A DNA stretch of 64,000 bases from Amorphus orientalis (GTDB lineage Bacteria; Pseudomonadota; Alphaproteobacteria; Rhizobiales; Amorphaceae). The notes beneath the pieces are model-generated. The model was given only the letters and a program-made list of their open reading frames with translations, ran no database searches and was not told the DNA's origin. The stretch is from positions 243,605 to 307,604 of the forward strand of contig NZ_JAUSUL010000005.1 of assembly GCF_030814015.1 (NCBI RefSeq), read 5' to 3'. The translations under genes and the position numbers were made by a program. Each line of letters starts with the position of its first letter. Positions within the stretch are counted from its first letter, which is position 1. Of the stretch, positions 45,788 through 55,979 are shown one piece after another.

Positions 45788-46849
45788 ATGCGCATTCTCA
45801 CCGACGTTTCGGCCCACGGCTTCGGGCATGCGATGCAGACCGGATGCGTGATGGCCGCCCTCGCCGCCCGGCTGCCCTCGCTCCACGTGAAGCTGCGGAC
45901 CGTGCTCCCGACGCACCGGGCCCGGGAGTTCATGGCGTTCGACGACCTGGGTGCCGCGCCCCTCGATCCGGCCCCGGTCATGTCCGCGCCGGACATCGTC
46001 GACGTCGCAGCCACGGCCGAGCAGTTCCGCGCCTTTCCCGAGCGGTTCGCCCGGGCGGTCGCGGAGAGTCGGTCGGAGATCGACCGGTTCCGGCCGGATC
46101 TGGTCTTCGCCAACATCGCCGCGCCCGGCCTGGTGGCCGCCCGCGAGAAGGGGGTTCCGGCGGTCGCGCTGTGTTCGCTCAACTGGGCCGACATCCTGCG
46201 CGCGGTGGTGCCCGCGGGCACGGTGGACGACGCGGCCCTGTCGCTCCTGGACGACGCCTATGGCGGGGCCGACGCCTTCCTGATGCCCGCGCCTTCGATG
46301 GAGATGTCGCCGTGGGCCAACCGGGTGCCCATCGGCCCGATCGGGCGGATCGGGGCGCCGATGCCCGATGCGGTGCGCCGCAGCCTCGGATTCCGGGACG
46401 ACCGGCCGCTGGGTCTCGTCTCCTGGGGCGGCTGGACGGGCAGTGTCGCGGCCGGGTTCCTGGCCGCTCTGCCCGACGAGATCGCGTGGATCACCGATCC
46501 CGGACCGGTGCTCGCCGCCGGCATCACCTATGTCGATCTGCTCGCATCCTGCGCGATCGTGATCGCCAAGCCAGGCTACGGGACCTTCGTGGAAGCGGCC
46601 GCCAACCGGGTCCGGCTCGTCCACACCGACCGTCCGGGCTGGCCCGAGACCCCGGTGCTCGCCGCCTGGGCGGCGCGGAACGGCGCGGCCCGGGAGATCC
46701 ACAAGGAAACGGCCACCCGGGAGGCTGCCAAGGCAATCGCCGACCTGATGGCGGAGACCCCGCCGCCCCCGCCGACGCTTACGGGTGCGGACGAGGCGGC
46801 GGCCCTGATCTGCGAGCGGGTGCTGCCGGCAGGCGTCGCGGCCGGCTGA
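45788..46849 (+). CDS. GT-B-fold glycosyltransferase-like protein
   Basis: 353 residues from the ATG at 45788 (MRILTDVSAHGFGHAMQTG). The N-terminal HGFGHA loop, the FANIAAPGLVAAREKGVPA segment, the GLVSWGGWTGS turn and the C-terminal KPGYGTFVEAAANRVRLV block match the GT28/MurG-like arrangement, as in nucleotide-sugar transferases and the N-terminal half of some sugar kinases. Donor and acceptor unknown. Divergent from the cyclase gene (103 bases). Not clearly part of the signalling locus. Confidence 0.7.
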   Translation: MRILTDVSAHGFGHAMQTGCVMAALAARLPSLHVKLRTVLPTHRAREFMAFDDLGAAPLDPAPVMSAPDIVDVAATAEQFRAFPERFARAVAESRSEIDRFRPDLVFANIAAPGLVAAREKGVPAVALCSLNWADILRAVVPAGTVDDAALSLLDDAYGGADAFLMPAPSMEMSPWANRVPIGPIGRIGAPMPDAVRRSLGFRDDRPLGLVSWGGWTGSVAAGFLAALPDEIAWITDPGPVLAAGITYVDLLASCAIVIAKPGYGTFVEAAANRVRLVHTDRPGWPETPVLAAWAARNGAAREIHKETATREAAKAIADLMAETPPPPPTLTGADEAAALICERVLPAGVAAG

Positions 46850-46874
46850 CCGGCACGCGACGTGAGGACCCCGC

Positions 46875-48386
46875 TCAGCTCGGCGTGCGGATCGGCAGGT
46901 CCAGCATCGCGCGGCGCCGGAGCCACAGGGTCGGCCGGTAGCGGTCGTCGCCGGTGATCGCCTGCAGCCGCTCCATCACCGACAGGGTGGTCTTCAGCCC
47001 CAGATCCTCGGCCATTTCCAGCGGCCCCATCGGATAGTTGAGGCCGAGCTTGAGGGCCGTGTCGATATCCGCCGGCTCGGCGAGCCCCGCCTCGGCGACC
47101 GAAGTGCCGAGATTGGCGATCATCGCCCGCATGCGCAGCGCCACGAAGCCGGGCGAATCCTTGATCGCCGTGATCACCCGGCCAGCATCGCGCAGCGCAC
47201 CGGCCACCGCGTCCAGCATGCCCGGATCGGCGCCCGGCGCCGTCATCAGCGTCACCCGCTTGGCCGTGTTGGCGGAAAGATCGACGCAGACCAGCCGCTT
47301 CGGATCGATCCCCAGACGGACCGCGTAGCTGGTCGCGTCCTCGCCGACCGGATAGCCGAGGATCGGCTCGATGCCGTCGTCGGCCCCCATGGTCGACAAC
47401 CCCACCTCCTTGCAGAAGCCGGCGAGCGCCTCAGACGGTTCGGCCAGAAAGACCGCCTGGGCCGGCATCCCGTGGGGTTCGTAGTCGGCGTCGCCGGTGC
47501 TGATCGGCTTGCCCGCCTCGTCGTAATCGAAGTGGCCGGCGCGGGTCTTCCGGCCCAGCCGCCCGGCTTCGTAGAGCAGCTTGTGGCGCGGCGTGGTGGC
47601 GAGCCGGCGATCGTTCAGGAACCCTTCGTAGACGATCATCGACACGGGGTAGTTCACGTCCATGCCGGTGAGGTCCATCAGCGCGAACGGTCCCATCCGG
47701 AAGCCGCAGCAGTCCGTCAGGATGGCGTCGATCTGGGACGGGGTGGCGACGCCCTCGTCGAGCATCCGCAGGGCTTCGGTGTAGTAGGCGCGGCCGCCGA
47801 GATTGACCAGGAAGCCCGGCGAATCCTTCACCTTCACCGCCGTCCGGCCCATCCGGTCGCCGAGGGCGGCCAGCGTGTCGGCGACCGCTTCCGTCGTGGC
47901 CGGGCCCTCGATGATCTCCACCAGCCGCATCAGCGGCACCGGATTGAAGAAATGCATGCCGGCGACCCGGCCGGGACGCTCGCAGGTCCGCGCGATCGAG
48001 GCGATCGGCAGCGAGGAGGTGTTGGTGGCGAGAATCGCGTCGTCCGCGACGATCCCCTCCAGCTCGGTGAAGATGGACCGCTTCACCTCGAGATTCTCCA
48101 CCACCGCCTCGACGACCGTGTCGCAGTCGGAAAAGTCCGACAGGCTGGAGGCGACCGAAAGCTGGGCCTTCTGCGTGGCGGCAACCAGATTGTCGAGCTG
48201 CTTCTTCTCCACCAGCCGGTCGATCCGCTTGAACACTTCGCGGCGGCCCGCCTCGGCTGCGCCCTCCTTGGCGTCGAAGAGGATCGCGCGCATCCCGCCG
48301 GCAATGCTCACCTGGGCGATGCCCTGGCCCATCACGCCGGCCCCCACGATACCGACGGTAAACTCCGGATCATTCACGTCGCGCAT
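46875..48386 (-). CDS. 3-hydroxyacyl-CoA dehydrogenase (PaaH/FadB type)
   Basis: 503 residues from the ATG at 48386 (GGGGACGAG upstream). NAD-binding loop VGIVGAGVMGQGIAQVSIAGG at the N-terminus; catalytic block ATNTSSLPIASIA then RPGRVAGMHFFNPVP, and KDSPGFLVN. Two 3HCDH C-terminal domains (repeat KDSPGFVALRM) give a two-copy arrangement as in PaaH-type enzymes. It oxidises 3-hydroxyacyl-CoA in fatty or aromatic acid breakdown. Divergent from the enoyl-CoA hydratase 234 bases away, likely sharing control. Confidence 0.9.
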   Translation of the reverse strand: MRDVNDPEFTVGIVGAGVMGQGIAQVSIAGGMRAILFDAKEGAAEAGRREVFKRIDRLVEKKQLDNLVAATQKAQLSVASSLSDFSDCDTVVEAVVENLEVKRSIFTELEGIVADDAILATNTSSLPIASIARTCERPGRVAGMHFFNPVPLMRLVEIIEGPATTEAVADTLAALGDRMGRTAVKVKDSPGFLVNLGGRAYYTEALRMLDEGVATPSQIDAILTDCCGFRMGPFALMDLTGMDVNYPVSMIVYEGFLNDRRLATTPRHKLLYEAGRLGRKTRAGHFDYDEAGKPISTGDADYEPHGMPAQAVFLAEPSEALAGFCKEVGLSTMGADDGIEPILGYPVGEDATSYAVRLGIDPKRLVCVDLSANTAKRVTLMTAPGADPGMLDAVAGALRDAGRVITAIKDSPGFVALRMRAMIANLGTSVAEAGLAEPADIDTALKLGLNYPMGPLEMAEDLGLKTTLSVMERLQAITGDDRYRPTLWLRRRAMLDLPIRTPS

Positions 48387-48620
48387 GTCTCGTCCCCGTT
48401 CCAACTTTTGCGTGACGCCTTCCTATCCGATTTTTTGCACGCGTGAAGCAGGGTGGACGCGAGACCGAAACCGCGTAGCTTGCGCGTCGACCCGAATGTG
48501 CCCCGCCGATCGGCACGCGGAGCCCTCTCCGCCGGTCCGGGCATCCCACCTCTCCGGCAGTCCGTCGCGGCCCGTGCGGCCAGAGGCGGCCTCCGCAAGA
48601 TACCGATGGAGCGCGATGCG

Positions 48621-49403
48621 ATGAGCGAAGACAAAGCCCCAGTCCTGATCGACCGTCCCGAACCCGGGGTGGCGGTGGTCCGCCTCAACCGGCCGGAGGC
48701 CCGCAACGCGCTCAACATGGCCACGCGCCGGGCGCTGGCCGACGCCTTTACCGCGCTTGCCGAGGACACCGAGGTGCGCGCGATCGTGCTCACCGGCGAC
48801 GAGGCCGCCTTCGCCGCCGGCGCCGACCTGAAAGAGTTCGTGGACGCCGATCCGGTGGAGATCGCCAAGCGTCGGGTGGAGCGGCTGTGGGCGGCGATCT
48901 CGTCGACCCCGCAGCCGATCATCGCCGCCGTCAACGGCTACGCGCTCGGCGGCGGGCTGGAGCTTGCGATGATGACCGACATCATCGTTGCCGGCGAGAG
49001 TGCCCAGCTCGGCCAGCCGGAAGTCCGGGTCGGCATCATGCCCGGGGCCGGCGGCACCCAGCGGCTGACCCGCGCGGTCGGAAAGTATCACGCCATGCGG
49101 CTGTGCCTGACCGGAAAGCCGATCGCGGCCCCCGAAGCCCACGCGATCGGGCTGGTCAGCCAGGTGGTTCCGGACGCCGAAGTCTTCGAGACGGCGCTCG
49201 CCATGGCCAAGTCGATCGCCAAGATGCCGCCACTCGCCGTCGTCGCCGTCAAGGAGAGCATCCTCCAGGCGGAGAATTCCTCGCTGGAGGCGGGTCTTGC
49301 ATTGGAGCGCAAGGCGTTCCAACTCCTGTTTGCGAGCAAGGACAAGTCGGAAGGCATGACGGCATTTCTGGAAAAGCGGCGGCCCTCCTTCACGGGCGAA
49401 TGA
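48621..49403 (+). CDS. Enoyl-CoA hydratase/isomerase
   Basis: 260 residues from the ATG at 48621, with GGAG 9 bases upstream (an ATG at 48606 is also possible). Crotonase fold: LNRPEARNALNMATRRAL, oxyanion motif AAFAAGADLKEF, then NGYALGGGLELAMMTDIIVA and PEVRVGIMPGAGGTQRLTRAVG with the two catalytic Glu regions, and a C-terminal helical end. Hydrates trans-2-enoyl-CoA; partner of the dehydrogenase gene opposite. Chain-length preference cannot be read. Confidence 0.92.
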   Translation: MSEDKAPVLIDRPEPGVAVVRLNRPEARNALNMATRRALADAFTALAEDTEVRAIVLTGDEAAFAAGADLKEFVDADPVEIAKRRVERLWAAISSTPQPIIAAVNGYALGGGLELAMMTDIIVAGESAQLGQPEVRVGIMPGAGGTQRLTRAVGKYHAMRLCLTGKPIAAPEAHAIGLVSQVVPDAEVFETALAMAKSIAKMPPLAVVAVKESILQAENSSLEAGLALERKAFQLLFASKDKSEGMTAFLEKRRPSFTGE

Positions 49404-49682
49404 CCGCGAGCCGCATCGCTCGGCACATGCCTGTCGCTGTGGCCAACCGCCGCAGCGACATTCCGGTTTGCAAATTGGTGCTGGATTCCTTCTAAATTAA
49501 ATGTGCTAGAAGGACCCGGCAGTGAGGGCCGCAAGGATCGGCCCAGCTCGCATCGGGGATAATACGGATCGGGCTTTCCACGAGTTTCCTCGTCGCCGTC
49601 GCTCGGCTAGGACAGGATGTGGAATTGGACTTGGTCCAAACTGCGAGATCAGCCAGTCTGGTTTCGACCGATCGAGGTGATG

Positions 49683-50897
49683 ATGGATTACGAGAGCTTT
49701 TTCCGAGACCAGCTCGAGGCGCTTCGCGGCGAAGGCAACTATCGTGTGTTCGCCGATCTTGAGCGTCGCCAGGGCAGCTTCCCGCGGGCGGTGCGCCATG
49801 GCGGCGACGGCGCCTCGGAGGTCACGGTGTGGTGCTCCAACGACTATCTCGGAATGGGCCAGAACCCGCTCGTGCTCGACGCCATGCACGAGGCCATCGA
49901 TCGCTGCGGCGCCGGCGCCGGCGGCACCCGCAACATCTCCGGCACCAACCATTATCACGTGCTTCTGGAGGACGAGCTCGCCGACCTGCACGGCAAGGAA
50001 GCCGCCCTCCTGTTCACCTCCGGCTACGTCTCCAACTGGGCCTCGCTGACGACGCTGGCCTCGCGCCTGCCCGGCTGCGTCGTGCTGTCCGACGAGATGA
50101 ACCACGCCTCGATGATCGAGGGCATCCGCCACAGCCGCGCCGAGCGCCAGATCTTCAAGCACAACAGCCCCGAGGATCTCGACCGGCGCCTCGCCACCAT
50201 CGAGCCCGGCCGGCCGAAGCTGGTCGCCTTCGAATCCGTCTATTCCATGGACGGCGACATCGCCCCCATCAGGGAACTGTGCGACGTGGCCGACAAGCAC
50301 GGCGCGATGACCTATCTGGACGAGGTCCACGCCGTCGGCCTCTACGGCCCGCGCGGCGGCGGCATCGCCGAGCGCGAGGGGCTGATGGACCGGCTCACCC
50401 TGATCGAGGGCACGCTGGGCAAGGCGTTCGGCGTCGTCGGCGGCTACATCGCCGGCTCCGCGGCGCTCTGCGACTTCATCCGCTCGTTCGCCTCCGGCTT
50501 CATCTTCACCACCGCCCTGCCGCCCCACGTGGCCGCGGGGGCTGCCGCCTCCATCCGGCACCTGAAGACCAGCCAGTTGGAGCGCCAGCGCCACCAGGCG
50601 AACGTCGCCAAGGTGCGCCGCCGGCTCGACCAGATCGGCATCCCGACCATGCCGAACCCGAGCCACATCGTGCCGGTGATGGTCGGCGACCCGGTCAAGT
50701 GCAAGTGGATCAGCGACATCCTCCTGGAGAACCACGGCATCTACGTGCAGCCGATCAACTATCCGACCGTGCCCAAGGGAACCGAGCGGCTCAGGATCAC
50801 GCCCTCGCCGCTCCACACCGACGCCGACATCGACCACCTCGTCACCGCGCTCGAGGGCCTCTGGTCCCAGTGCGCTCTGGCCCGCGCCGTCGCCTGA
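49683..50897 (+). CDS. hemA: 5-aminolevulinate synthase
   Basis: PLP enzyme joining glycine and succinyl-CoA, the first haem step in alphaproteobacteria (C4 route). 404 residues from the ATG at 49683 ([20 protein letters not shown]; another in-frame ATG directly upstream). Family blocks: [69 protein letters not shown], and PLP lysine in [17 protein letters not shown]. The 280-base gap upstream is AT-richer near 49480-49510, a plausible promoter zone, but I saw no clear FNR or other box. Intrinsic terminator follows. Confidence 0.97.
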   Translation: MDYESFFRDQLEALRGEGNYRVFADLERRQGSFPRAVRHGGDGASEVTVWCSNDYLGMGQNPLVLDAMHEAIDRCGAGAGGTRNISGTNHYHVLLEDELADLHGKEAALLFTSGYVSNWASLTTLASRLPGCVVLSDEMNHASMIEGIRHSRAERQIFKHNSPEDLDRRLATIEPGRPKLVAFESVYSMDGDIAPIRELCDVADKHGAMTYLDEVHAVGLYGPRGGGIAEREGLMDRLTLIEGTLGKAFGVVGGYIAGSAALCDFIRSFASGFIFTTALPPHVAAGAAASIRHLKTSQLERQRHQANVAKVRRRLDQIGIPTMPNPSHIVPVMVGDPVKCKWISDILLENHGIYVQPINYPTVPKGTERLRITPSPLHTDADIDHLVTALEGLWSQCALARAVA

Positions 50898-50926
50898 CCG
50901 GCCTCTCCAAGGGTTCAGGATCCGTC

Positions 50927-50951
50927 AAAGGCCGCCGCGAGCGGCCTTTTT
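50927..50951 (+). terminator. Intrinsic terminator of hemA
   Basis: AAAGGCCGC-CGCGA-GCGGCCTTTTT, a 9-base stem ending in five T, 30 bases after the stop. Strong candidate. Confidence 0.93.
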
Positions 50952-51103
50952 CGTGCGCGGCTGCGGCCCGCTGCGGTGCGCCGCGGGCGGCTCGTCGCAA
51001 GAGATCCTCACGCAAGCTTATCAAATGTAAATTCAGCCAACGTCTGGGGAGACGCTGATCACGTCCGGGGAAACAAGGACGATTGCCCGTCAGAGGGCGG
51101 TCG

Positions 51104-52855
51104 ATGTTTTTCGCGCCGTTCATCTTATGGGACCCCGACATGCGCATCGTTCAGAGACTCAAGCTTCGCAGCCTGATGGCGACCGCCGCCGTGACCATGA
51201 TCCTGCTGGCACTCGCAACCGTCAGCGGCATCGTCTATCTCCTGATTTCCGACCAGATCCAGACGGACGCTGTTGCGCGGCAGAATGCCAGTCTGCGGAT
51301 TGCAGCGGAGATCGTCGAACGCGACCTGCCCGGCACCGAGATCGTCTGGTCCGCCAGCGGTGACGTCGAGCGCGTGATCATGGCGGATATCCCCGAGAGC
51401 TTTGCGGGCCATGACATGATCGACACCGTCGGCCGCCTGACGGGCGAGACCGCGACGATCTTCAAATGGGATCCGCAGACCCAGGATTTCTGGCGCAAGA
51501 CCACCAACATCGTGAAGCCCGGCGGCGAGCGGGCGGTGGGCACCCAGCTCGGCCAGAGCGGCGCCGTCTACCCGGTGCTGCGGAGCGGCGAGACGTTCCG
51601 CGGAGAGGCCGTGATCCTCGGAACGCCCTACTACACGATCTACGAGCCGATCTATTCGCCTGCCGGCGAGATCAACGGCATCCTCTATGCCGGCGTGCGC
51701 AAGTCCGTCATCCATGCGCTGATGGGCGAGATCAGCAGCAAGCTTCTGATTGCATCCGCCCTGATCCTTATCGTGTCCGCGATCGCGATGACGCTGATCA
51801 CGCGCTGGCTTCTGAGCCCGCTGCCGGTGCTGTCCGCCGTCACGAACCGTCTGGCCGAGGACGATCTGGAGGTCGACGTGCCCTTCGACGACTGGGAGAA
51901 CGAGGTCGGCCAGCTCGCAAAGTCGGTCTCCACCCTCAAGCTCCGGGCCCAGGAGAGGCATGAGCTTGCCGCCGCCCAGCGGGCCGAGGAAGACCAGCGC
52001 CGGGACCGCCAGCACCGGGTCGAGACCGTCATTGCCCGGTTCCGCGAGCAGGCTGCATCGCTCACCGCCGCCGTGACCGAGACCGCCGCCAGCCTCGCGA
52101 CCACCTCCCATACGCTGAACGAACTCGCCGGACAGGGCGCAGGCAAGGCGAGCGAGACCACGACGGCCAGCGACGAGACCAGCCGCAACGTGGAGACCGT
52201 CGCCTCCGCCGCCGAGGAGCTGATCGCGTCGATCTCAGAGATCTCGCGCCAGGTCGGCCGGACCACCGAGGTCGTCGATCGGGCGACGGAGGGCGCGCGC
52301 GACTCGAACGTGAAGATGCAGGGCCTGGCCGATGCCGCCACCCGGATCGGCGAGGTGGTGACCCTCATCGAGGACATCGCCGGCCAGACCAACCTGCTGG
52401 CATTGAACGCGACGATCGAAGCGGCCCGCGCCGGCGAGGCCGGCAAGGGCTTCGCCGTGGTGGCGGCCGAGGTGAAGGCGCTCGCCACCCAGACGTCGAA
52501 GGCCACCGGGGAGATTTCCGCGCAGGTGTCGGCAATCCAGGCATCGACGCAGGATGCGGTCGATACGATCGGCGGAATCGCGAGCACGATGACCGAGATC
52601 GACGAGTTCACCTCATCCATCGCTACCGCCATGGAGCAGCAGCGCGCGGCCACGGCGGACATCGCCGAAAACGTCCAGCACGCCGCCCGGGGAACCGGAG
52701 ACGTCACCCGGAACATGTCCACCCTCTCCGCGATCGTCGATCAGACGGCGGACGTTGCCGAGGGCGTGCTCGGCGCGTCGGACACCATGTCCAGCAAGTC
52801 GACCGCCCTCGGCCGGGAAATCGACCGGTTCCTCGAGGAAGTCGCCGCAGCCTGA
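51104..52855 (+). CDS. Methyl-accepting chemotaxis protein with Cache sensor
   Basis: 583 residues from the ATG at 51104 (GAGGG 7 bases upstream; the ATG at 51140 starts [11 protein letters not shown]). TM1 near residues 25-45, a single periplasmic Cache_3/Cache_2-like sensor ([41 protein letters not shown]), TM2 near 215-235, HAMP ([20 protein letters not shown]) and a signalling domain with the tip motif [22 protein letters not shown] and methylation-helix Q/E-rich repeats. Chemotaxis signalling to CheA/CheW, which are elsewhere. Stimulus unknown. Confidence 0.93.
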   Translation: MFFAPFILWDPDMRIVQRLKLRSLMATAAVTMILLALATVSGIVYLLISDQIQTDAVARQNASLRIAAEIVERDLPGTEIVWSASGDVERVIMADIPESFAGHDMIDTVGRLTGETATIFKWDPQTQDFWRKTTNIVKPGGERAVGTQLGQSGAVYPVLRSGETFRGEAVILGTPYYTIYEPIYSPAGEINGILYAGVRKSVIHALMGEISSKLLIASALILIVSAIAMTLITRWLLSPLPVLSAVTNRLAEDDLEVDVPFDDWENEVGQLAKSVSTLKLRAQERHELAAAQRAEEDQRRDRQHRVETVIARFREQAASLTAAVTETAASLATTSHTLNELAGQGAGKASETTTASDETSRNVETVASAAEELIASISEISRQVGRTTEVVDRATEGARDSNVKMQGLADAATRIGEVVTLIEDIAGQTNLLALNATIEAARAGEAGKGFAVVAAEVKALATQTSKATGEISAQVSAIQASTQDAVDTIGGIASTMTEIDEFTSSIATAMEQQRAATADIAENVQHAARGTGDVTRNMSTLSAIVDQTADVAEGVLGASDTMSSKSTALGREIDRFLEEVAAA

Positions 52856-52995
52856 CCGGGCCGCTCGGACCGGAGCGGTTGAGGGAACTCGACGAATCGC
52901 CCCGGCCATAGCACGATGACGGCGGCGATCGGCGCGGCTCCGCGTGCGGAACCCCGCCCGATCGCCGGGCGAGTATTGGCTGGGGAAGGACCGCG

Positions 52996-53331
52996 ATGCG
53001 GAGAATCGGGGGCAGAGCTGCGGGTGCCGCTCTTGCGATCATGCTGGCAACGGCGCCGGGCTTTGGTGCCGAGACCTCGGACTGCGACATCGACGCGGTC
53101 GCCGGGGTCCTGAGCAAGGCGATGCGGGTTTCGATGCAGAGCACCGCCGACACCCTGACCACCGAGGAGATGCGCGCCCGGGTCGACGAGCTCAAGACGG
53201 ATCCCGAAGCCCGCCGCGATTTCCTTTTCGGCTTCAAGCGCAGCTATCCCGAATGCTCCGAGGACGAGGCGCGTCAGGCTCTCGACATCGCCACCGGAAG
53301 CATGGACGACTATCTGGCCGAGACCGAATAG
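52996..53331 (+). CDS. Small secreted hypothetical protein (111 aa)
   Basis: Signal peptide MRRIGGRAAGAALAIMLATA with a cut near GFG-AE (about 25). The mature part has two conserved-looking Cys (SDCDIDAV, YPECSEDE) that could pair in the periplasm, and is helical and charged. Family not recognised. Convergent with the transglycosylase gene, 8 bases apart. Confidence 0.65.
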   Translation: MRRIGGRAAGAALAIMLATAPGFGAETSDCDIDAVAGVLSKAMRVSMQSTADTLTTEEMRARVDELKTDPEARRDFLFGFKRSYPECSEDEARQALDIATGSMDDYLAETE

Positions 53332-53339
53332 GGCTGGAT

Positions 53340-54530
53340 CTAGTTCCGAACCACGACGCACGGGGCGCCCGCCGCCGAAATCCGCCGGCAGAGGCCCTGG
53401 GCGTCCGAGCGTGACGCGGCGCCGAGCTGCACAGCGTGGATCGCCCGCCGGCCGCGGCCCGGAACCCGCTTGGCGATGACCACCGGGGCCTGGTCCCGAA
53501 GATCGCCCGGCAGCTTCTGACGGGTGCGCGCAAACTGGCGCATGGCGATTGCCTGGCTCGCATGTCCGGCCACCTGGGCGCCCCACGGCGACCATCCCCC
53601 GCCGCCCGGCGGGCGTGGCGTGGTCCGCATCTGTCCCAACGCGACGACAAGCGCCTCGCAATCCACCGGCCTGTCGGCAACATCGTGGGGCCGCGCCGTC
53701 GGAACGGGCGGCGGCGGGACGGGCAAACCGGGATGCGGACCGGTGTCGATGGCGGCTACAGTCTCCGGTGCCGGCCCCGTGGCAACGACCGGCGGATCGT
53801 CCGGCTTGTCTGCCCAGGACGGCGGGAGATGGACCGGCGGATGGGGATTGGGGGTCAGGTCGAGGGCGGCCCGTTCCAGCGTCCTCTCGTGGCGGAAGCG
53901 CCAGTGCTCGGCGCTCCGCCCGGTGATGGCGTAGACGTAGTTCCGGGTCTCGTCGGGCAGGAAGCCGCCGCCGAGATAACCGCTCACGCGATCGGGTCCG
54001 GCGTTGTAGGCCATCGCAGCGAGCCCCCAGTGGCCCTCGAACCGGTCCGCGAGCCAGCGCAGCAGCGACGCGGAGGCCGGCAGCGCGGCCTTTGGCTCGA
54101 ACGGATCGTCGAGGTCCCAGGCCCGGGCCGTATAGGGCATGAACTGGGCGATCCCCTGGGCGCCGACCGGGCTCACCGCATTCGGATCGAACCGGCTTTC
54201 CGTCCAGATCAGGCGAATGAAGAAATCGGCGGGGACGTCGTGCTCGTCCGCCGCGCCCATCAGCAGGCCGCAGAGCGCGGCGCGGCGCTCGGCCGGGCTC
54301 GGCTCGGATGCGGCACCGTGATCGCCGGAGCCATCGGCCGGTTTCTCCGCACGGTCATGGGCGCGCTCCCCGGCTGCCGGCGTCAGGCCATCGTCGACCC
54401 GCGTCAGCCGTGCGCCGCCGTCCTCCGGCGCCGTCCGGGCCGGCGCAGAGACCGCTCCCACCGACAGGAGCGCGAAAGCGAGAAGCAGCACGGTCGGCCG
54501 CATCGGTCTGGTCCATCTCGTCACAGACAT
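53340..54530 (-). CDS. Lytic transglycosylase with SLT domain and SPOR-like tail
   Basis: 396 residues. Signal-like N-terminus (MRPTVLLLAFALLSVGAVSA). Goose-lysozyme/SLT domain at about 85-230: catalytic Glu in RLIWTESRFDPNAVSP, then GAQGIAQFMPYTARAWDL and AYNAGPDRVSGYLGG. A Pro-rich linker leads to a C-terminal half ending RAIHAVQLGAASRSDAQGL and CRRISAAGAPCVVVRN, which resembles a SPOR-like peptidoglycan-binding end. Cleaves peptidoglycan in the periplasm; may act at division or in a secretion system (inference). Confidence 0.85.
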   Translation of the reverse strand: MSVTRWTRPMRPTVLLLAFALLSVGAVSAPARTAPEDGGARLTRVDDGLTPAAGERAHDRAEKPADGSGDHGAASEPSPAERRAALCGLLMGAADEHDVPADFFIRLIWTESRFDPNAVSPVGAQGIAQFMPYTARAWDLDDPFEPKAALPASASLLRWLADRFEGHWGLAAMAYNAGPDRVSGYLGGGFLPDETRNYVYAITGRSAEHWRFRHERTLERAALDLTPNPHPPVHLPPSWADKPDDPPVVATGPAPETVAAIDTGPHPGLPVPPPPVPTARPHDVADRPVDCEALVVALGQMRTTPRPPGGGGWSPWGAQVAGHASQAIAMRQFARTRQKLPGDLRDQAPVVIAKRVPGRGRRAIHAVQLGAASRSDAQGLCRRISAAGAPCVVVRN

Positions 54531-54575
54531 CCGCGCCGGGATACCAACGGATCGGGGCGCTGGAATGACGGCGGC

Positions 54576-55928
54576 TCAGGCCGCGGGCGCGGTCTCGGCC
54601 GCGGGTCTGCGCCTCAGAACCGCCGTGTGGGCGGCAAGCGCCTTCGGCAGCGGACCGCCATAGGCCCAGTCCAGGAGCTGGACCGTGTGCACGATCGGCC
54701 GTTCGGTGGCCGGGCCGATCTGCGTCATGCAGCCGATGTTTCCGGTGGCGACGAGATCGGCGCCTGTAGCGTCGATATTGTCCGCCTTGCGCTGTTTCAG
54801 ACGGTCCGCGATCTCCGGCTGCAGGATGTTGTAGACGCCTGCCGACCCGCAGCACAGGTGCCCTTCGGCCACGTCGAGCACGGTGAAGCCGGCCGTCGAC
54901 AGGAGCGCTTTCGGCTGGGTGCGGATGCCCTGGCCGTGCTGCATCGAACAGGCCGAGTGATAGGCGACCCGCGCGCTGGTAGACCGCATCGGCGCGCCGA
55001 GATCCACGTCGGCGAGCACTTCCGACACATCCCTGGCCCGGGCGGAGATTTCGGCCGCCTTGTCGGCATAGTCCGGGTCGTCGGCGAGCAGGTGCCCGTA
55101 ATCCTTGATCGTGGTGCCGCACCCGGAGGCGGTGATCGCGATCGCGTCGATCCCCTCGCCCTGAAGCTCGGGCCACCAGGCATCGATGTTGCGCCGGGCG
55201 GCGGTCTTCGCGTCGTTCTCCCAGCCCATGTGATGGACCAGCGCGCCGCAGCAGCCCTCGCCGGCCGGCCGGACGATCTCGTAGCCGGCCCGGGTCAGAA
55301 GCCGGCAGGCGGCGGCGTTGATGTCGGGGGCAAGAACCGACTGCACGCATCCGGTCGGAACGATGATGCGTCCCAGCCGGGGCGCGACCGCGCGCGCCAC
55401 GCCGGGCCCGGTCTCCGCCGGCTTGCGGGGCAGCGAGGCCGGCGCCAGCCGCAGCATCGCGCCGAGCCGCGCGGTCTGCCGGCGCGCGAGCAGGCCGGCG
55501 AAGGGACGGCCGAGCACCGACAGGCGCACCGCCCAGCGGAACCGGTTCGGATAGGGAAGGATCGCGGCCAGGAGCCGGCGGATCGCCCGGTCGTGCCAGG
55601 GCCGCTTGTAGGTGCGTTCGATGTGGGCACGGGCGTGATCGACGAGGTGCATGTAGTTCACGCTCGACGGGCACGTCGTCATGCAGGACAGGCACGACAG
55701 GCAGCGGTCGATGTGCTTGACCACCTGGCCGGTGGCGGGCGCATCGGCCTCCAGCATGTTCTTGATCAGGTAGATCCGCCCGCGCGGACTGTCGAGCTCG
55801 TCTCCCAGGAGCACGAAGGTCGGACAGGTCGCGGTGCAGAAGCCGCAGTGCACGCAGCGGCGCAGGATCGCTTCGGATCGGGCGGTCTGGGGGTCGGCGA
55901 GCTGGGCGAGCGTGAATGCGGTCTGCAT
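54576..55928 (-). CDS. glcF: Glycolate oxidase iron-sulfur subunit
   Basis: 450 residues. Two 4Fe-4S binding motifs: CVHCGFCTATCPTF near 25 and CLSCLSCMTTCPSS near 75. CCG-type domains follow (PTGCVQSVLAPDINAAA, GEGCCGALVHHMG, CCGSAGVYNILQPE) as in the heterodisulfide-reductase-like cysteine-rich fold. Part of the glcDEF complex that oxidises glycolate to glyoxylate and passes electrons to the quinone pool. It follows the DUF4870-like gene by 51 bases. Confidence 0.96.
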   Translation of the reverse strand: MQTAFTLAQLADPQTARSEAILRRCVHCGFCTATCPTFVLLGDELDSPRGRIYLIKNMLEADAPATGQVVKHIDRCLSCLSCMTTCPSSVNYMHLVDHARAHIERTYKRPWHDRAIRRLLAAILPYPNRFRWAVRLSVLGRPFAGLLARRQTARLGAMLRLAPASLPRKPAETGPGVARAVAPRLGRIIVPTGCVQSVLAPDINAAACRLLTRAGYEIVRPAGEGCCGALVHHMGWENDAKTAARRNIDAWWPELQGEGIDAIAITASGCGTTIKDYGHLLADDPDYADKAAEISARARDVSEVLADVDLGAPMRSTSARVAYHSACSMQHGQGIRTQPKALLSTAGFTVLDVAEGHLCCGSAGVYNILQPEIADRLKQRKADNIDATGADLVATGNIGCMTQIGPATERPIVHTVQLLDWAYGGPLPKALAAHTAVLRRRPAAETAPAA

Positions 55929-55979
55929 GGCCTTGTCTCAAGCCCGGGGGCGAGCGACCCCCGGGACGCTTCGGTTATC

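Noticed and set aside
49404..49682. FNR-type box upstream of hemA
   Set aside because: No TTGAT-N4-ATCAA-like site found; only an unspecific AT-rich patch.
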